Shown here piece after piece: positions 17,331-24,468 of a stretch of 64,000 nucleotides of DNA; positions within the stretch are counted from its first letter, which is position 1, and each line of letters opens with the position of its first letter. The notes under the pieces were generated by a model. The model was not told the DNA's origin and searched no databases. It saw nothing but the letters and a program-made list of their open reading frames with translations. A program made the position numbers and the translations under genes. The stretch comes from Ammonifex degensii KC4 (GTDB taxonomy: Bacteria; Bacillota; Desulfotomaculia; Desulfotomaculales; Ammonificaceae): assembly GCF_000024605.1 (NCBI RefSeq), contig NC_013385.1:558001-622000 (forward strand). Reading direction: 5' to 3'.

Positions 17331-18497
17331 ATGGCCCCGACGTTTGTCGGCTATCCGAAGGTTTTCGTGGTGGACGCGGAAGGGAAGCCGCTTTTGCCGT
17401 GCCACCCGGCCAGGGCGAGGAAGCTCTTAAAGTCCGGGAAGGCAGAGGTCCTGCGCGGTTCTCCCTTCACCATCAAGCTCAAGTACCCGGTTTCCACCCC
17501 TGTCGGCTCACTTCGCGCCAAGGTGGACGATGGTTCCAGGTACGTCGGCATTGCCCTGGTCAACGAGCACACCGGCGAGGTAGTCTTCCGCGGCGTGCTC
17601 GTTCAGCGCGGCGACGTGGTGCGGCTTCTCACCCTGCGGCGGGAGTACCGGAGGGGCAGGCGCTACCGTATCGTACGCCACCGGCCGTGCCGGAACCGCG
17701 CTAGGCAACAGGTAGTCCCCTTCCCGAGCGTCCGGCAGAAGAAAGAAGCGATTTACCGGGTACTGGCCGACCTGGCGAAGATAGCGCCTATCTCCGGCGT
17801 GGACGTGGAGCTGGTCTCGTCGGGTGTGAAGAACCCCGCCCTGCCGGGCAAGAGCACGCGGGAGAAGGTACTGAACCGGGACGGTGCCTGCGTCCTGTGC
17901 GGCTCGACGAGAAGACTCCAGCGGCACCACCTCGTGCCGCGGTCGAAGGGCGGCACGGACACGCCGGAAAACCAGGTGCTGCTTTGCGCGGAGTGCCACC
18001 GGAAGCTGCACGCCGGGGGAGCCACCCTGGACAGGAGGGGGAAGACCTTTGCCTGGGTGGCGCACGCGGTGCTGGGCAAAGCGTACCTCTTGGCCCTGCT
18101 CTCCCGGTTTGGGGAGGTGCGGGTGGCAGAAGGGTGGCAGACGAAGGAGTGGCGGGAAAGCCTGGGACTTCCAAAGTCGCACACGAACGACGCTCTGAGC
18201 CTCTTCTTGCCGGGAGGACCGCTCAAAGTCTTCGGGCCGGAGTACCTGATCTGGCCCTTGCGGAGGCGCAGGTGGGAGGGCAACCCCACGAAGACCTGCG
18301 AGGAGAAAAACGGCTTCCGGCACTGGGACGTGGTGCGGGCCGTGAGGGCGGGGAAGGTGGTGTTTGGGTGCGTGCGGAGCCTCAAGGCGCGGGCCATGAC
18401 CCTGCGGACGGCAAAAGACGATAACTTCGAGGTCTCGTACTCGAAAGCCAGGCTGCTGCACCGCCCGCGCGGTCTGGCTTACATGCCGGTCTGGTAG
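17331..18497 (+). CDS. iscB: RNA-guided nuclease IscB (RRXRR/HNH domain protein)
   Basis: A 388-residue IscB, the compact family considered ancestral to Cas9. Domain order: N-terminal PLMP/RRXRR segment (about residues 11-52, with KPLLPCHPARARKLL), RuvC-I (KVDDGSRYVGIAL, Asp66), arginine-rich bridge helix (about 103-125), RuvC-II (VDVELVSSG, Glu160), HNH domain (about 178-227: CVLC, RHHLVPRSKGG, CAECH), RuvC-III (SHTNDALSLF, His284/Asp287), then a basic C-terminal domain (about 295-388) for RNA and target-adjacent-motif binding. All expected catalytic residues are present, so it looks intact. ATG start with AAAAGGAGGGTGG upstream; the omega-RNA lies immediately 5' on the same strand. Confidence 0.93.
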   Translation: MAPTFVGYPKVFVVDAEGKPLLPCHPARARKLLKSGKAEVLRGSPFTIKLKYPVSTPVGSLRAKVDDGSRYVGIALVNEHTGEVVFRGVLVQRGDVVRLLTLRREYRRGRRYRIVRHRPCRNRARQQVVPFPSVRQKKEAIYRVLADLAKIAPISGVDVELVSSGVKNPALPGKSTREKVLNRDGACVLCGSTRRLQRHHLVPRSKGGTDTPENQVLLCAECHRKLHAGGATLDRRGKTFAWVAHAVLGKAYLLALLSRFGEVRVAEGWQTKEWRESLGLPKSHTNDALSLFLPGGPLKVFGPEYLIWPLRRRRWEGNPTKTCEEKNGFRHWDVVRAVRAGKVVFGCVRSLKARAMTLRTAKDDNFEVSYSKARLLHRPRGLAYMPVW

Positions 18498-18544
18498 GCG
18501 TTGACAGCAGTTGGTAACTTTTTAAAAGGAGGTGAATTAGGGGT

Positions 18545-19585
18545 TTGGCGGAAGAAAGAAAAAGAAGGGTCTATCCTTTCGCCGCGTTGGTGGGCCAGGA
18601 GGAGATGAAGCTGGCCCTCATCCTCAACGCCATTAACCCCAAGCTCGGGGGCGTGCTCATAAGGGGGGAAAAGGGGACGGCCAAGTCCACAGCCGTGCGG
18701 GGACTGGCGGCCCTTCTGCCGGAGCTCAAGGTGGTGGCTGACTGTCCCTTCGGTTGCGATCCGGACGACGTGGCCACCATGTGCCAGGACTGCCGGGAGA
18801 GATACCAGCGGGGGGAGGAGTTGCCGGTGGCCACCCGGCGCATGCGGGTGGTCGATCTGCCGGTTTCGGCCACCGAGGACCGGGTAGTGGGTACGCTCGA
18901 CCTGGAGCACGCCATCAAGAAGGGGGAGAAGCGCTTCGAGCCCGGCGTTCTGGCCGAGGCCAACCGGGGGATACTCTACGTGGATGAAGTAAACCTCCTG
19001 GACGACCACGTGGTGGACGTCCTGCTGGACGCGGCCGCCATGGGGGTCAACACGGTGGAGCGGGAAGGGGTCTCTTTCTCCCACCCGGCCAATTTCATCC
19101 TGGTGGGTACTATGAACCCAGAAGAAGGGGAGTTGAGACCCCAGCTGCTGGACCGCTTTGGGCTGTGCGTAAACGTGGTGGGGGTTAGAGACCCGGCGGC
19201 GCGGGTGGAGATAGTGAAGCGCCGGGCCGCCTTTGAAGAAGATCCCGAGGGGTTCTGCAGGCAGTGGGAGCCGGCGCAGGAGGAGATCCGACGGCGCATC
19301 CTGGCGGCGCGGGAGATCCTGCCCGCGGTTAAGATAAGCGACGAGATGCTCCTGCGCATCGCCACCCTGGCGGTGGAGATGGGGGTAGACGGGCACCGCG
19401 CCGACATCGTGCTCATGAAGGCGGCCAAGACCCACGCGGCCTATGAGGGGCGCACCGAGGTAAGGGAGGAGGACATCCTGGCCACGGCGCCTCTGGTCTT
19501 CCGGCACCGTCTGCGGCGCCGTCCCTTTGAGGAGGTGGAGGAGGCCGAGAGGCTGGCGGCAGCCCTGCGCCGGGCCTGGAGTTAA
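18545..19585 (+). CDS. ChlI/BchI-type magnesium (cobalt) chelatase AAA+ ATPase
   Basis: A 346-residue AAA+ ATPase of the chelatase I-subunit family. Walker [10 protein letters not shown] (about residue 40), a cysteine-bearing insert [17 protein letters not shown] (about 60-80), Walker [11 protein letters not shown] (about 142) and the sensor-type stretch [20 protein letters not shown] (about 183). Chelatases also need ChlD- and ChlH/CobN-type subunits; none is nearby, so the partner metal and porphyrin are unknown. TTG start behind a strong AAAGGAGGTGA site. Five bases separate it from an ABC exporter, suggesting one operon. The cysteine insert resembles versions found in non-photosynthetic anaerobes. 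Confidence 0.85.
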   Translation: MAEERKRRVYPFAALVGQEEMKLALILNAINPKLGGVLIRGEKGTAKSTAVRGLAALLPELKVVADCPFGCDPDDVATMCQDCRERYQRGEELPVATRRMRVVDLPVSATEDRVVGTLDLEHAIKKGEKRFEPGVLAEANRGILYVDEVNLLDDHVVDVLLDAAAMGVNTVEREGVSFSHPANFILVGTMNPEEGELRPQLLDRFGLCVNVVGVRDPAARVEIVKRRAAFEEDPEGFCRQWEPAQEEIRRRILAAREILPAVKISDEMLLRIATLAVEMGVDGHRADIVLMKAAKTHAAYEGRTEVREEDILATAPLVFRHRLRRRPFEEVEEAERLAAALRRAWS

Positions 19586-19589
19586 AAAA

Positions 19590-20429
19590 ATGATCCGGGT
19601 AGAGAACCTGGTGAAAGTCTTCGGCCGCATCCGGGCGGTGGACGGCCTTTCCTTCCAGGTAAAAGAGGGGGAAATCTTTGGGCTTCTGGGGCCTAACGGG
19701 GCGGGCAAGACCACTACCATCCGGATTCTCACCATGCTCACCCGGCCTACGGCGGGGGAGGTGTACATCGCCGGACACCGCCTCAGCACCGAGGCAGAGC
19801 AGGTGAAGAAGATAATCGGCGTGGTGCCCCAGCACATCAACCTCGATCAGGAGCTCACCGTTTGGGAGAACCTGGAGCTGCACGGGCGGTTGCACCGTAT
19901 TCCCCGGGAGGAGAGGCGGCGGCGCATAGAGGAGCTTCTGGAGTTCATCGGGCTTTCCGACCGGCGCCACGACTTTATCCCCCGGCTTTCCGGCGGGATG
20001 AAGCGCCGGCTCATGATTGCTCGGGCACTCATGCATCATCCCCGGGTTCTTTTCTTAGACGAGCCTACCGTGGGTCTAGATCCCCAGACGCGCCGCAAGA
20101 TCTGGGAGCTCATCCGGCAGCTCAACCACCAGGGGGTGACTATCCTTCTTACCACCCACTACATCGAGGAAGCGGAACTACTCTGCCACCGGGTGGGAAT
20201 AGTAGACCATGGCCATCTCATTGCCTTGGGCACGCCGGGCGAGCTCAAGGCGCGCCTGGGCAAGGTAGTGGTGGAGAACTTCTACAACGGGGTGGTGGAC
20301 TACCACTTCTTCGGCAGCCGGGAGGAGGCGGTAAACTTTGCCGCCCACCTGCCGGGCACGGTGCTGATAAGGGAGGTCAACCTGGAAGACGTCTTCGTGG
20401 AGCTAACCGGACGTCGGGTGAGGGACTGA
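19590..20429 (+). CDS. ABC-2 type exporter ATP-binding protein
   Basis: A 279-residue ABC ATPase of the DrrA/CcmA-like multidrug or antibiotic exporter group. Walker A GPNGAGKTTT (about residue 36), signature LSGGMKRRL (about 134), Walker B VLFLDEPTVGLD (about 154), then HYIEEAELL. It should drive the membrane partner encoded next. The ATG at 19590 is five bases after the chlI stop and has no clear ribosome binding site, so translation may depend on coupling. Substrate unknown. Confidence 0.88.
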   Translation: MIRVENLVKVFGRIRAVDGLSFQVKEGEIFGLLGPNGAGKTTTIRILTMLTRPTAGEVYIAGHRLSTEAEQVKKIIGVVPQHINLDQELTVWENLELHGRLHRIPREERRRRIEELLEFIGLSDRRHDFIPRLSGGMKRRLMIARALMHHPRVLFLDEPTVGLDPQTRRKIWELIRQLNHQGVTILLTTHYIEEAELLCHRVGIVDHGHLIALGTPGELKARLGKVVVENFYNGVVDYHFFGSREEAVNFAAHLPGTVLIREVNLEDVFVELTGRRVRD

Positions 20430-20440
20430 GGGGGAGAGCG

Positions 20441-21175
20441 ATGGACTTTTACGCTGTTTTGTGGCGAGAACTGGTGGTGCTCAAGCGGGGGTTCTGGAAG
20501 TTCTTTGCCTCGCGCCTGGTGAACCCCCTCCTTTACCTCATCGCCTTCGGCTGGGGCATAGGCCGGAGCGTGCAAATGCCCCAGGGAAGTTACCTGGAGT
20601 TCGTGATTCCCGGGATCGTGGCTTTAAGCGCCATGACCACCAGTTTCGGCGCTGCGGGCACGCCGCTTAACATGGCCCGCCTTTACCACAAAACCCTAGA
20701 AGAGTACTTGATCGCGCCGGTAAGCACCTTTTCCTTCGTGCTAGGCCGGGTGCTAGCGGCCACCCTGCGGGGCCTGATTGCCGCCCTCATCATTCTGGGC
20801 TTAGCCCTTCTCTTCAAGACCAAACTGGCGATAGGTGGGACTTTTCTCCTGATTCTCTTCCTTACCTGCTTCCTCTTCAGTGCTCTGGGAGTGGTGGCTG
20901 CCATGACCATCAACTCCCACGAAGACATGGCCAACTTCACCACTTTTATCATCATGCCCATGTCCTTCCTCTGCGGTACCTTCTTCAGCACCGCCAAGCT
21001 CCCTCCAGGGGTGCGGCAGCTGATCGAGATCCTTCCCCTTACCCATACCAATCTGGCCCTGCGGGAGCTCGGCACCCACGGCCCCTTTCCCTGGTTGTCA
21101 CTGGGGGTGCTCGTCTTTTACTCCGTTTTGTTCTTCGTCCTGGCCTGCTACGCAGTCAAGCACTCCCGGGATTAA
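20441..21175 (+). CDS. ABC-2 type exporter membrane protein
   Basis: A 244-residue ABC-2 permease with about six hydrophobic segments and the family pattern of a pre-TM1 helix (FYAVLWRELVVLKRGFWKFF) and an intracellular segment near LYHKTLEEYLIAPVS. It pairs with the ATPase just upstream; the ATG follows GAGGGGGAGAG. Its TAA stop overlaps, on the opposite strand, the stop codon of a second ABC-2 permease. Substrate cannot be told from sequence. Confidence 0.87.
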   Translation: MDFYAVLWRELVVLKRGFWKFFASRLVNPLLYLIAFGWGIGRSVQMPQGSYLEFVIPGIVALSAMTTSFGAAGTPLNMARLYHKTLEEYLIAPVSTFSFVLGRVLAATLRGLIAALIILGLALLFKTKLAIGGTFLLILFLTCFLFSALGVVAAMTINSHEDMANFTTFIIMPMSFLCGTFFSTAKLPPGVRQLIEILPLTHTNLALRELGTHGPFPWLSLGVLVFYSVLFFVLACYAVKHSRD

Positions 21176-21966
21176 ACCTGTCGGCTGAAGAACCAGGAGC
21201 CTATTCCACCCAGGACCAGCACCATGCTGGCCAGCACTAAAAGGTCGGTGGTGAAGGAGAAGTGCACCAAAAAGGCCAGGACCTGAGGATGAGCGCCGGC
21301 GAAGATCAGGTGGCGTAGGGCGTCCACCCCGTAGGTGAGCGGGTCGAAGTGCATTAAGGTGGACATCCAGGCGGGCACGTTGGTCAGGGGGAACATGGCG
21401 CCGCTTAGGAAGTAAAGGGGCATAACTAAAAAGTTCATGATCATCTGGAATCCCTCCATGGTTTCCATGCGGCTGGCTATGGCCACGCCCAGGAAGGTTA
21501 TGGCCAAAGAGATAAGGAAGAGCACCGCCAAAAGCTTCCCTATAAGCGGCAGGGTCAAGTGAACCTGGGCCAGAGGGGCCAGCGCCAGGAGGATGGCCGC
21601 CTGGCAGAGGGCCACGGTGCTTGCTCCTAAAGCCTTGCCCAGGGCTATGGCCCAGCGGGGCACGGGCGCCACCAGCACCTCCTTGAGAAAGCCAAACTCC
21701 CTATCCCATATTATGGAAATCCCGGAGAAGATAGAGGTAAAGAGCACCGACATGGCCAGGATTCCCGGGTACATGAACTGCAGGTAGCTCAAGTTTACCC
21801 CCGGAGGAGCGGCCCGGAAGGCCATGGCCGCCGAAATGCCCTGCCCCACGATGAGGAAGTAGAGCAGGGGCTGGCCGATCATGCCTATTATGCGGCTCCT
21901 TTCCCGCAGGAAGCGCAGCCACTCTCTAAGCCAGATGGTGTATACCGTCCGTATCGCCGTTTCCAT
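21172..21966 (-). CDS. ABC-2 type exporter membrane protein (second system)
   Basis: A 264-residue ABC-2 membrane protein of the DrrB-like group, with six hydrophobic stretches, the conserved TSIFSGISIIWDREFGFLKE (about residues 82-101) and a C-terminal PLTYGVDALRHLI motif. ATG start preceded by AAGAGGTG. It is transcribed after the ATPase gene on the minus strand (29-base gap) and meets the plus-strand permease tail to tail. The two permeases belong to the same superfamily but are clearly different, so this is not a recent duplication. Confidence 0.88.
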   Translation of the reverse strand: METAIRTVYTIWLREWLRFLRERSRIIGMIGQPLLYFLIVGQGISAAMAFRAAPPGVNLSYLQFMYPGILAMSVLFTSIFSGISIIWDREFGFLKEVLVAPVPRWAIALGKALGASTVALCQAAILLALAPLAQVHLTLPLIGKLLAVLFLISLAITFLGVAIASRMETMEGFQMIMNFLVMPLYFLSGAMFPLTNVPAWMSTLMHFDPLTYGVDALRHLIFAGAHPQVLAFLVHFSFTTDLLVLASMVLVLGGIGSWFFSRQV

Positions 21967-21995
21967 AGAAAACACCTCTTGTTGTAAAAAGCTTC

Positions 21996-22970
21996 TTAAT
22001 GGCGGCGCCGGTGGGGGCTGTAGCGCAGGCGCTCGGTAGCGGAGGCCTTTTCTTCCCTTATGGCCCGGCCGGTAAGACTTAAGAAAACGTCGTCTAAGGT
22101 GGGGCGGCGCAGGTGGATGCTCTTTATCCGCTCGCCCAGCTCGGCGGCCAGCCGGGGAATGAAGCTGGCCCCGTCCTTTACCCGGAAGCACAGCCCCTCA
22201 CTGGTCGGCTTCACTTCCAGCCCGTAAAGCTTGGTGAGTATGGGCCCCAGGTCTGCCCCGTTGGCGGGAACCAAGGTGATCACGTCTCCTCCCAGCTGCT
22301 GCTTCAGCCTTTCCGGGGTGTCCAGGGCTTTTATGCGGCCGAAGTCGATGATGGCTATGCGGTCGCAGTTTTCTGCTTCTTCCATGTAGTGGGTGGTCAT
22401 GAAGATGGTGATCTTCTCTTCCCGGCGCAGCCGGTGAATATAGTCCCAGATGGCAGCCCGGGTCTGAGGGTCTAGTCCTATTGTAGGTTCGTCCAAGAAA
22501 AGGACCCGGGGGGAGTGCATGAGCCCGCGGGCTATCTCCAGGCGGCGGCGCATGCCACCGGAGAAGTTCCGCACTACCTCTTTCTTCCAAGTAGCCAGAT
22601 CGACCATCTCCAGCATCTCCTCGATCCGCCGGTTTATCACTTTCCGGGGAAGGCCGTAGAGCAGGCCGTGCAGGTAGAGGTTTTCGGCCGCCGTCAGGCG
22701 GTCGTCGAGAGAATTGTCCTGGAATACTATTCCTATCTGCTTCCTTACCTGGTCGGGCTCTTTTTCCACGTCGTAGCCGGCTATGCGGGCCTTGCCTCCG
22801 GTAGGCTTTAAAAGGGTGCAGAGTATCTTTATGGTGGTGGACTTCCCCGCCCCGTTGGGGCCCAGGAAGCCGAAAATCTCTCCCTCTTCTACCTGGAAAG
22901 AAACCCCATCTACCGCCCGCACCTTGCCGTAATCTTTCACCAGGTTCTCTACCTCGATGACCGGAGCCAT
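21996..22970 (-). CDS. Daunorubicin-resistance-type ABC exporter ATP-binding protein
   Basis: A 324-residue DrrA-like ATPase: Walker A GPNGAGKSTT (about residue 38), signature FSGGMRRRLEIARGL (about 137), Walker B VLFLDEPTIGLD (about 157), switch region TTHYMEEAENCDR, and a C-terminal regulatory domain ending PTLDDVFLSLTGRAIREE. A short basic, histidine-rich tail follows. Works with the permease downstream on the minus strand. ATG start; its promoter candidate and a short palindrome lie in the 110-base gap before the tRNA-Cys gene. Confidence 0.9.
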   Translation of the reverse strand: MAPVIEVENLVKDYGKVRAVDGVSFQVEEGEIFGFLGPNGAGKSTTIKILCTLLKPTGGKARIAGYDVEKEPDQVRKQIGIVFQDNSLDDRLTAAENLYLHGLLYGLPRKVINRRIEEMLEMVDLATWKKEVVRNFSGGMRRRLEIARGLMHSPRVLFLDEPTIGLDPQTRAAIWDYIHRLRREEKITIFMTTHYMEEAENCDRIAIIDFGRIKALDTPERLKQQLGGDVITLVPANGADLGPILTKLYGLEVKPTSEGLCFRVKDGASFIPRLAAELGERIKSIHLRRPTLDDVFLSLTGRAIREEKASATERLRYSPHRRRH

Positions 22971-22994
22971 ATCTTTCGCCTCTTTGCCGAGATT

Positions 22995-23009
22995 CTTAAT
23001 TTAATTAAG
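22995..23009. promoter_or_regulatory. Palindromic operator candidate in the leader of the minus-strand ABC exporter
   Basis: CTTAATTTAATTAAG is a perfect inverted repeat with 7-base arms around one central base. It lies just downstream of the predicted minus-strand transcript start (about 23021) and before the ribosome binding site, a position suited to a repressor. No regulator gene is adjacent. Confidence 0.35.
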
Positions 23010-23027
23010 TATTTGGGCCTGGTCTTG

Positions 23028-23056
23028 ATTATAAAAAGCTTGCTTCTTCCCGTCAA
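23028..23056 (-). promoter_or_regulatory. Sigma-A promoter of the minus-strand ABC exporter operon
   Basis: On the minus strand: -35 TTGACG (23056-23051), 17-base spacer, -10 TATAAT (23033-23028). Predicted start near 23021, about 50 bases before the ATPase start codon. It interleaves with the plus-strand tRNA promoter. Confidence 0.7.
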
Positions 23057-23069
23057 GGTGGCTTATAAT
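23040..23069 (+). promoter_or_regulatory. Promoter of tRNA-Cys
   Basis: -35 TTGCTT (23040-23045), 18-base spacer, perfect -10 TATAAT (23064-23069), placing the start close to the tRNA 5' end at 23082. Confidence 0.7.
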
Positions 23070-23081
23070 GAAAATGTACAG

Positions 23082-23156
23082 GGCGGCATAGCCAAGTGGT
23101 AAGGCAACGGCCTGCAAAGCCGTGACTCCCCGGTTCGAATCCGGGTGCCGCCTCCA
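23082..23156 (+). tRNA. tRNA-Cys (anticodon GCA)
   Basis: Complete cloverleaf: acceptor stem GGCGGCA/TGCCGCC, D arm AGCCAAGTGGTAAGGC, anticodon stem-loop ACGGC-CTGCAAA-GCCGT with anticodon GCA, T arm CCCGG-TTCGAAT-CCGGG, discriminator T and encoded CCA (23154-23156). Own promoter and terminator, so a monocistronic tRNA gene. Confidence 0.97.
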
Positions 23157-23166
23157 GGGAAAAAGT

Positions 23167-23195
23167 AAAGGCCACCAGCAATTGGTGGCCTTTTT
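23167..23195. terminator. Bidirectional terminator between tRNA-Cys and glcF
   Basis: Perfect 11-bp stem AAAGGCCACCA (23167-23177) / TGGTGGCCTTT (23183-23193) with a 5-base loop. T-runs occur on both sides, so it can end the tRNA transcript and the convergent glcF transcript. The glcF stop codon (23194-23196) abuts the hairpin. Confidence 0.85.
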
Positions 23196-24465
23196 ATTTG
23201 GGGAAGCCGCAGGCGCGGGCCAGGAGCTCCACCGTGTGCCACACTTCCTGCGGCATTTTCTCCTGGCTTAGCCCGTCCAGCAGCTGCATGCGGCAGGCAG
23301 GGCACCCGGTGAGGACCACCTGGGCTCCGGTGGCCGCTATGTCCTTCAACTTGTGAGCGAGGATGCTGTAGGAGAGAGAATAGTGGGTGAGGGAAAAGGA
23401 GCCGGCGTTGCCGCAACAGCGGGCCGGGTCCTGCAAAGGTATATAGCGGACGCCGGGGACGCTCTTGATGAGTTCTACCGGCTCCTGCACTACTCCTAAG
23501 CCCCGCCCCAGGTGGCAAGGGTGGTGGTAGGTTACGGTAAGGTCAAGGGGTTTCAACAAGTTTCTGTCTAGAGGCAACTGATGGAGAAAGCGAGCTATGT
23601 CTACTGTCTTTTGGGCTAACTCCTCCGCCTTTTCTCTATAACCAGGCGCATCTTGCAGAAGTTGGGGGTAAAAGTGCTGGAAAGCTTCCCCACAGGTGCC
23701 GCAAAGGGTTAAAACGGCGTCCACTTTGAGACTGGAGAAGAGGGTTACGTGCGACCGGGCCATTTCCTTAACCACGTCGGCAGCTCCGCCGTAGATCAGG
23801 GGGGAGCCACAACAATGCTGTCCCCGGGGAACGATTACCTCGACGCGGTTTTGCCGGAGGAGGTAAAGAGTGGCCAGGCCCGCGCTAGGAAAGACGTAAT
23901 TGGTAAGGCAGCCGGCGAAAAGGGCCACCCGGGCCAGGGGGTTGGCCACAGAGTGTCTCTCCTCCACCTGCTCAAGCAGACTTTGAGGGGCTAAGGCCGG
24001 AAATATGCGGCGTCTTTCCAGCCCCAAGGGAAAGCGGGGCTGCATCTTGTCCGAGCCCAGGCGCTTGAAGGCTAGGTCTTGTAAGCGGGCGGCGGTTTTG
24101 GCACCCCAGCGCAGGATTCGGGGGCGCTGTAAAGTAGAGAAGAGCACCCGTTTGATCCATGGCAAACCTTTTTTACGGGCAAGTTCTTTTCGGGCGGCCA
24201 GGATTATGCTGCTTACCTTTACCCCGCTTGGGCATACGGACTCGCATGCCAGGCAGGTAAGGCAAAGGTCGAAGCGCTCTTTCAAAGCCGAAGTGGCCGC
24301 GACTTCCTCCTTAAGCAGGGCCTCAGCCAAGCGGATTTTCCCCCGGGCCACGGAAGATTCCAGCCGCAGCTCCTTATAGATGGGGCATACTGACTGGCAG
24401 TTCCCGCACTTCATGCACCTTATAATCTCTTCCTCGACGGCTCCTAAGCCGTTTAGCGGGCTCAT
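23194..24465 (-). CDS. glcF: GlcF-type (Fe-S) subunit of D-lactate/glycolate dehydrogenase
   Basis: A 423-residue Fe-S oxidoreductase subunit. Two N-terminal [4Fe-4S] motifs, CMKCGNCQSVCP (residues 17-28) and CLTCLACESVCP (about 68-79), are followed by two CCG domains (GQHCCGSPLIYGG and ARCCGNAGSFSLTH). It passes electrons from the flavin subunit GlcD, encoded three bases upstream in the same operon, to an acceptor. Homologues serve glycolate oxidase (GlcF) and the D-lactate dehydrogenases of sulfate reducers; the neighbouring lactate permease and Lut genes favour D-lactate. Confidence 0.88.
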   Translation of the reverse strand: MSPLNGLGAVEEEIIRCMKCGNCQSVCPIYKELRLESSVARGKIRLAEALLKEEVAATSALKERFDLCLTCLACESVCPSGVKVSSIILAARKELARKKGLPWIKRVLFSTLQRPRILRWGAKTAARLQDLAFKRLGSDKMQPRFPLGLERRRIFPALAPQSLLEQVEERHSVANPLARVALFAGCLTNYVFPSAGLATLYLLRQNRVEVIVPRGQHCCGSPLIYGGAADVVKEMARSHVTLFSSLKVDAVLTLCGTCGEAFQHFYPQLLQDAPGYREKAEELAQKTVDIARFLHQLPLDRNLLKPLDLTVTYHHPCHLGRGLGVVQEPVELIKSVPGVRYIPLQDPARCCGNAGSFSLTHYSLSYSILAHKLKDIAATGAQVVLTGCPACRMQLLDGLSQEKMPQEVWHTVELLARACGFPK

Positions 24466-24468
24466 CTC

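Larger units (their letters stand above)
17027..18497 (+). mobile_element. HEARO-type IscB element (omega-RNA plus nuclease gene)
   Basis: The segment holds a structured RNA and an IscB gene in the usual order and strand. No TnpA transposase is present, so if mobile it depends on a transposase acting in trans. The left boundary is placed at GTGA (17027-17030); HEARO elements are described, from memory, as abutting ATGA or GTGA. The right boundary is not visible and is set at the iscB stop. Base composition is as GC-rich as the neighbours, arguing against very recent arrival from an AT-rich donor. Confidence 0.7.

Noticed and set aside
17331..17704. Other overlapping open frames across iscB and the omega-RNA
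   Set aside because: High GC content creates long open frames in several phases; only the frame at 17331-18497 has recognisable domains and a ribosome site.
17027..18497. CRISPR-Cas9 or group II intron explanation for the IscB element
   Set aside because: No repeat-spacer array, no cas1/cas2, and no reverse transcriptase; the protein has the short IscB architecture and lacks the REC lobe of Cas9.
18501..18529. Promoter with TTGACA before the chlI-like gene
   Set aside because: The -35 is perfect, but the only -10 at proper spacing (TAAAAG) overlaps the ribosome binding site, which would put the transcript start after the Shine-Dalgarno sequence.
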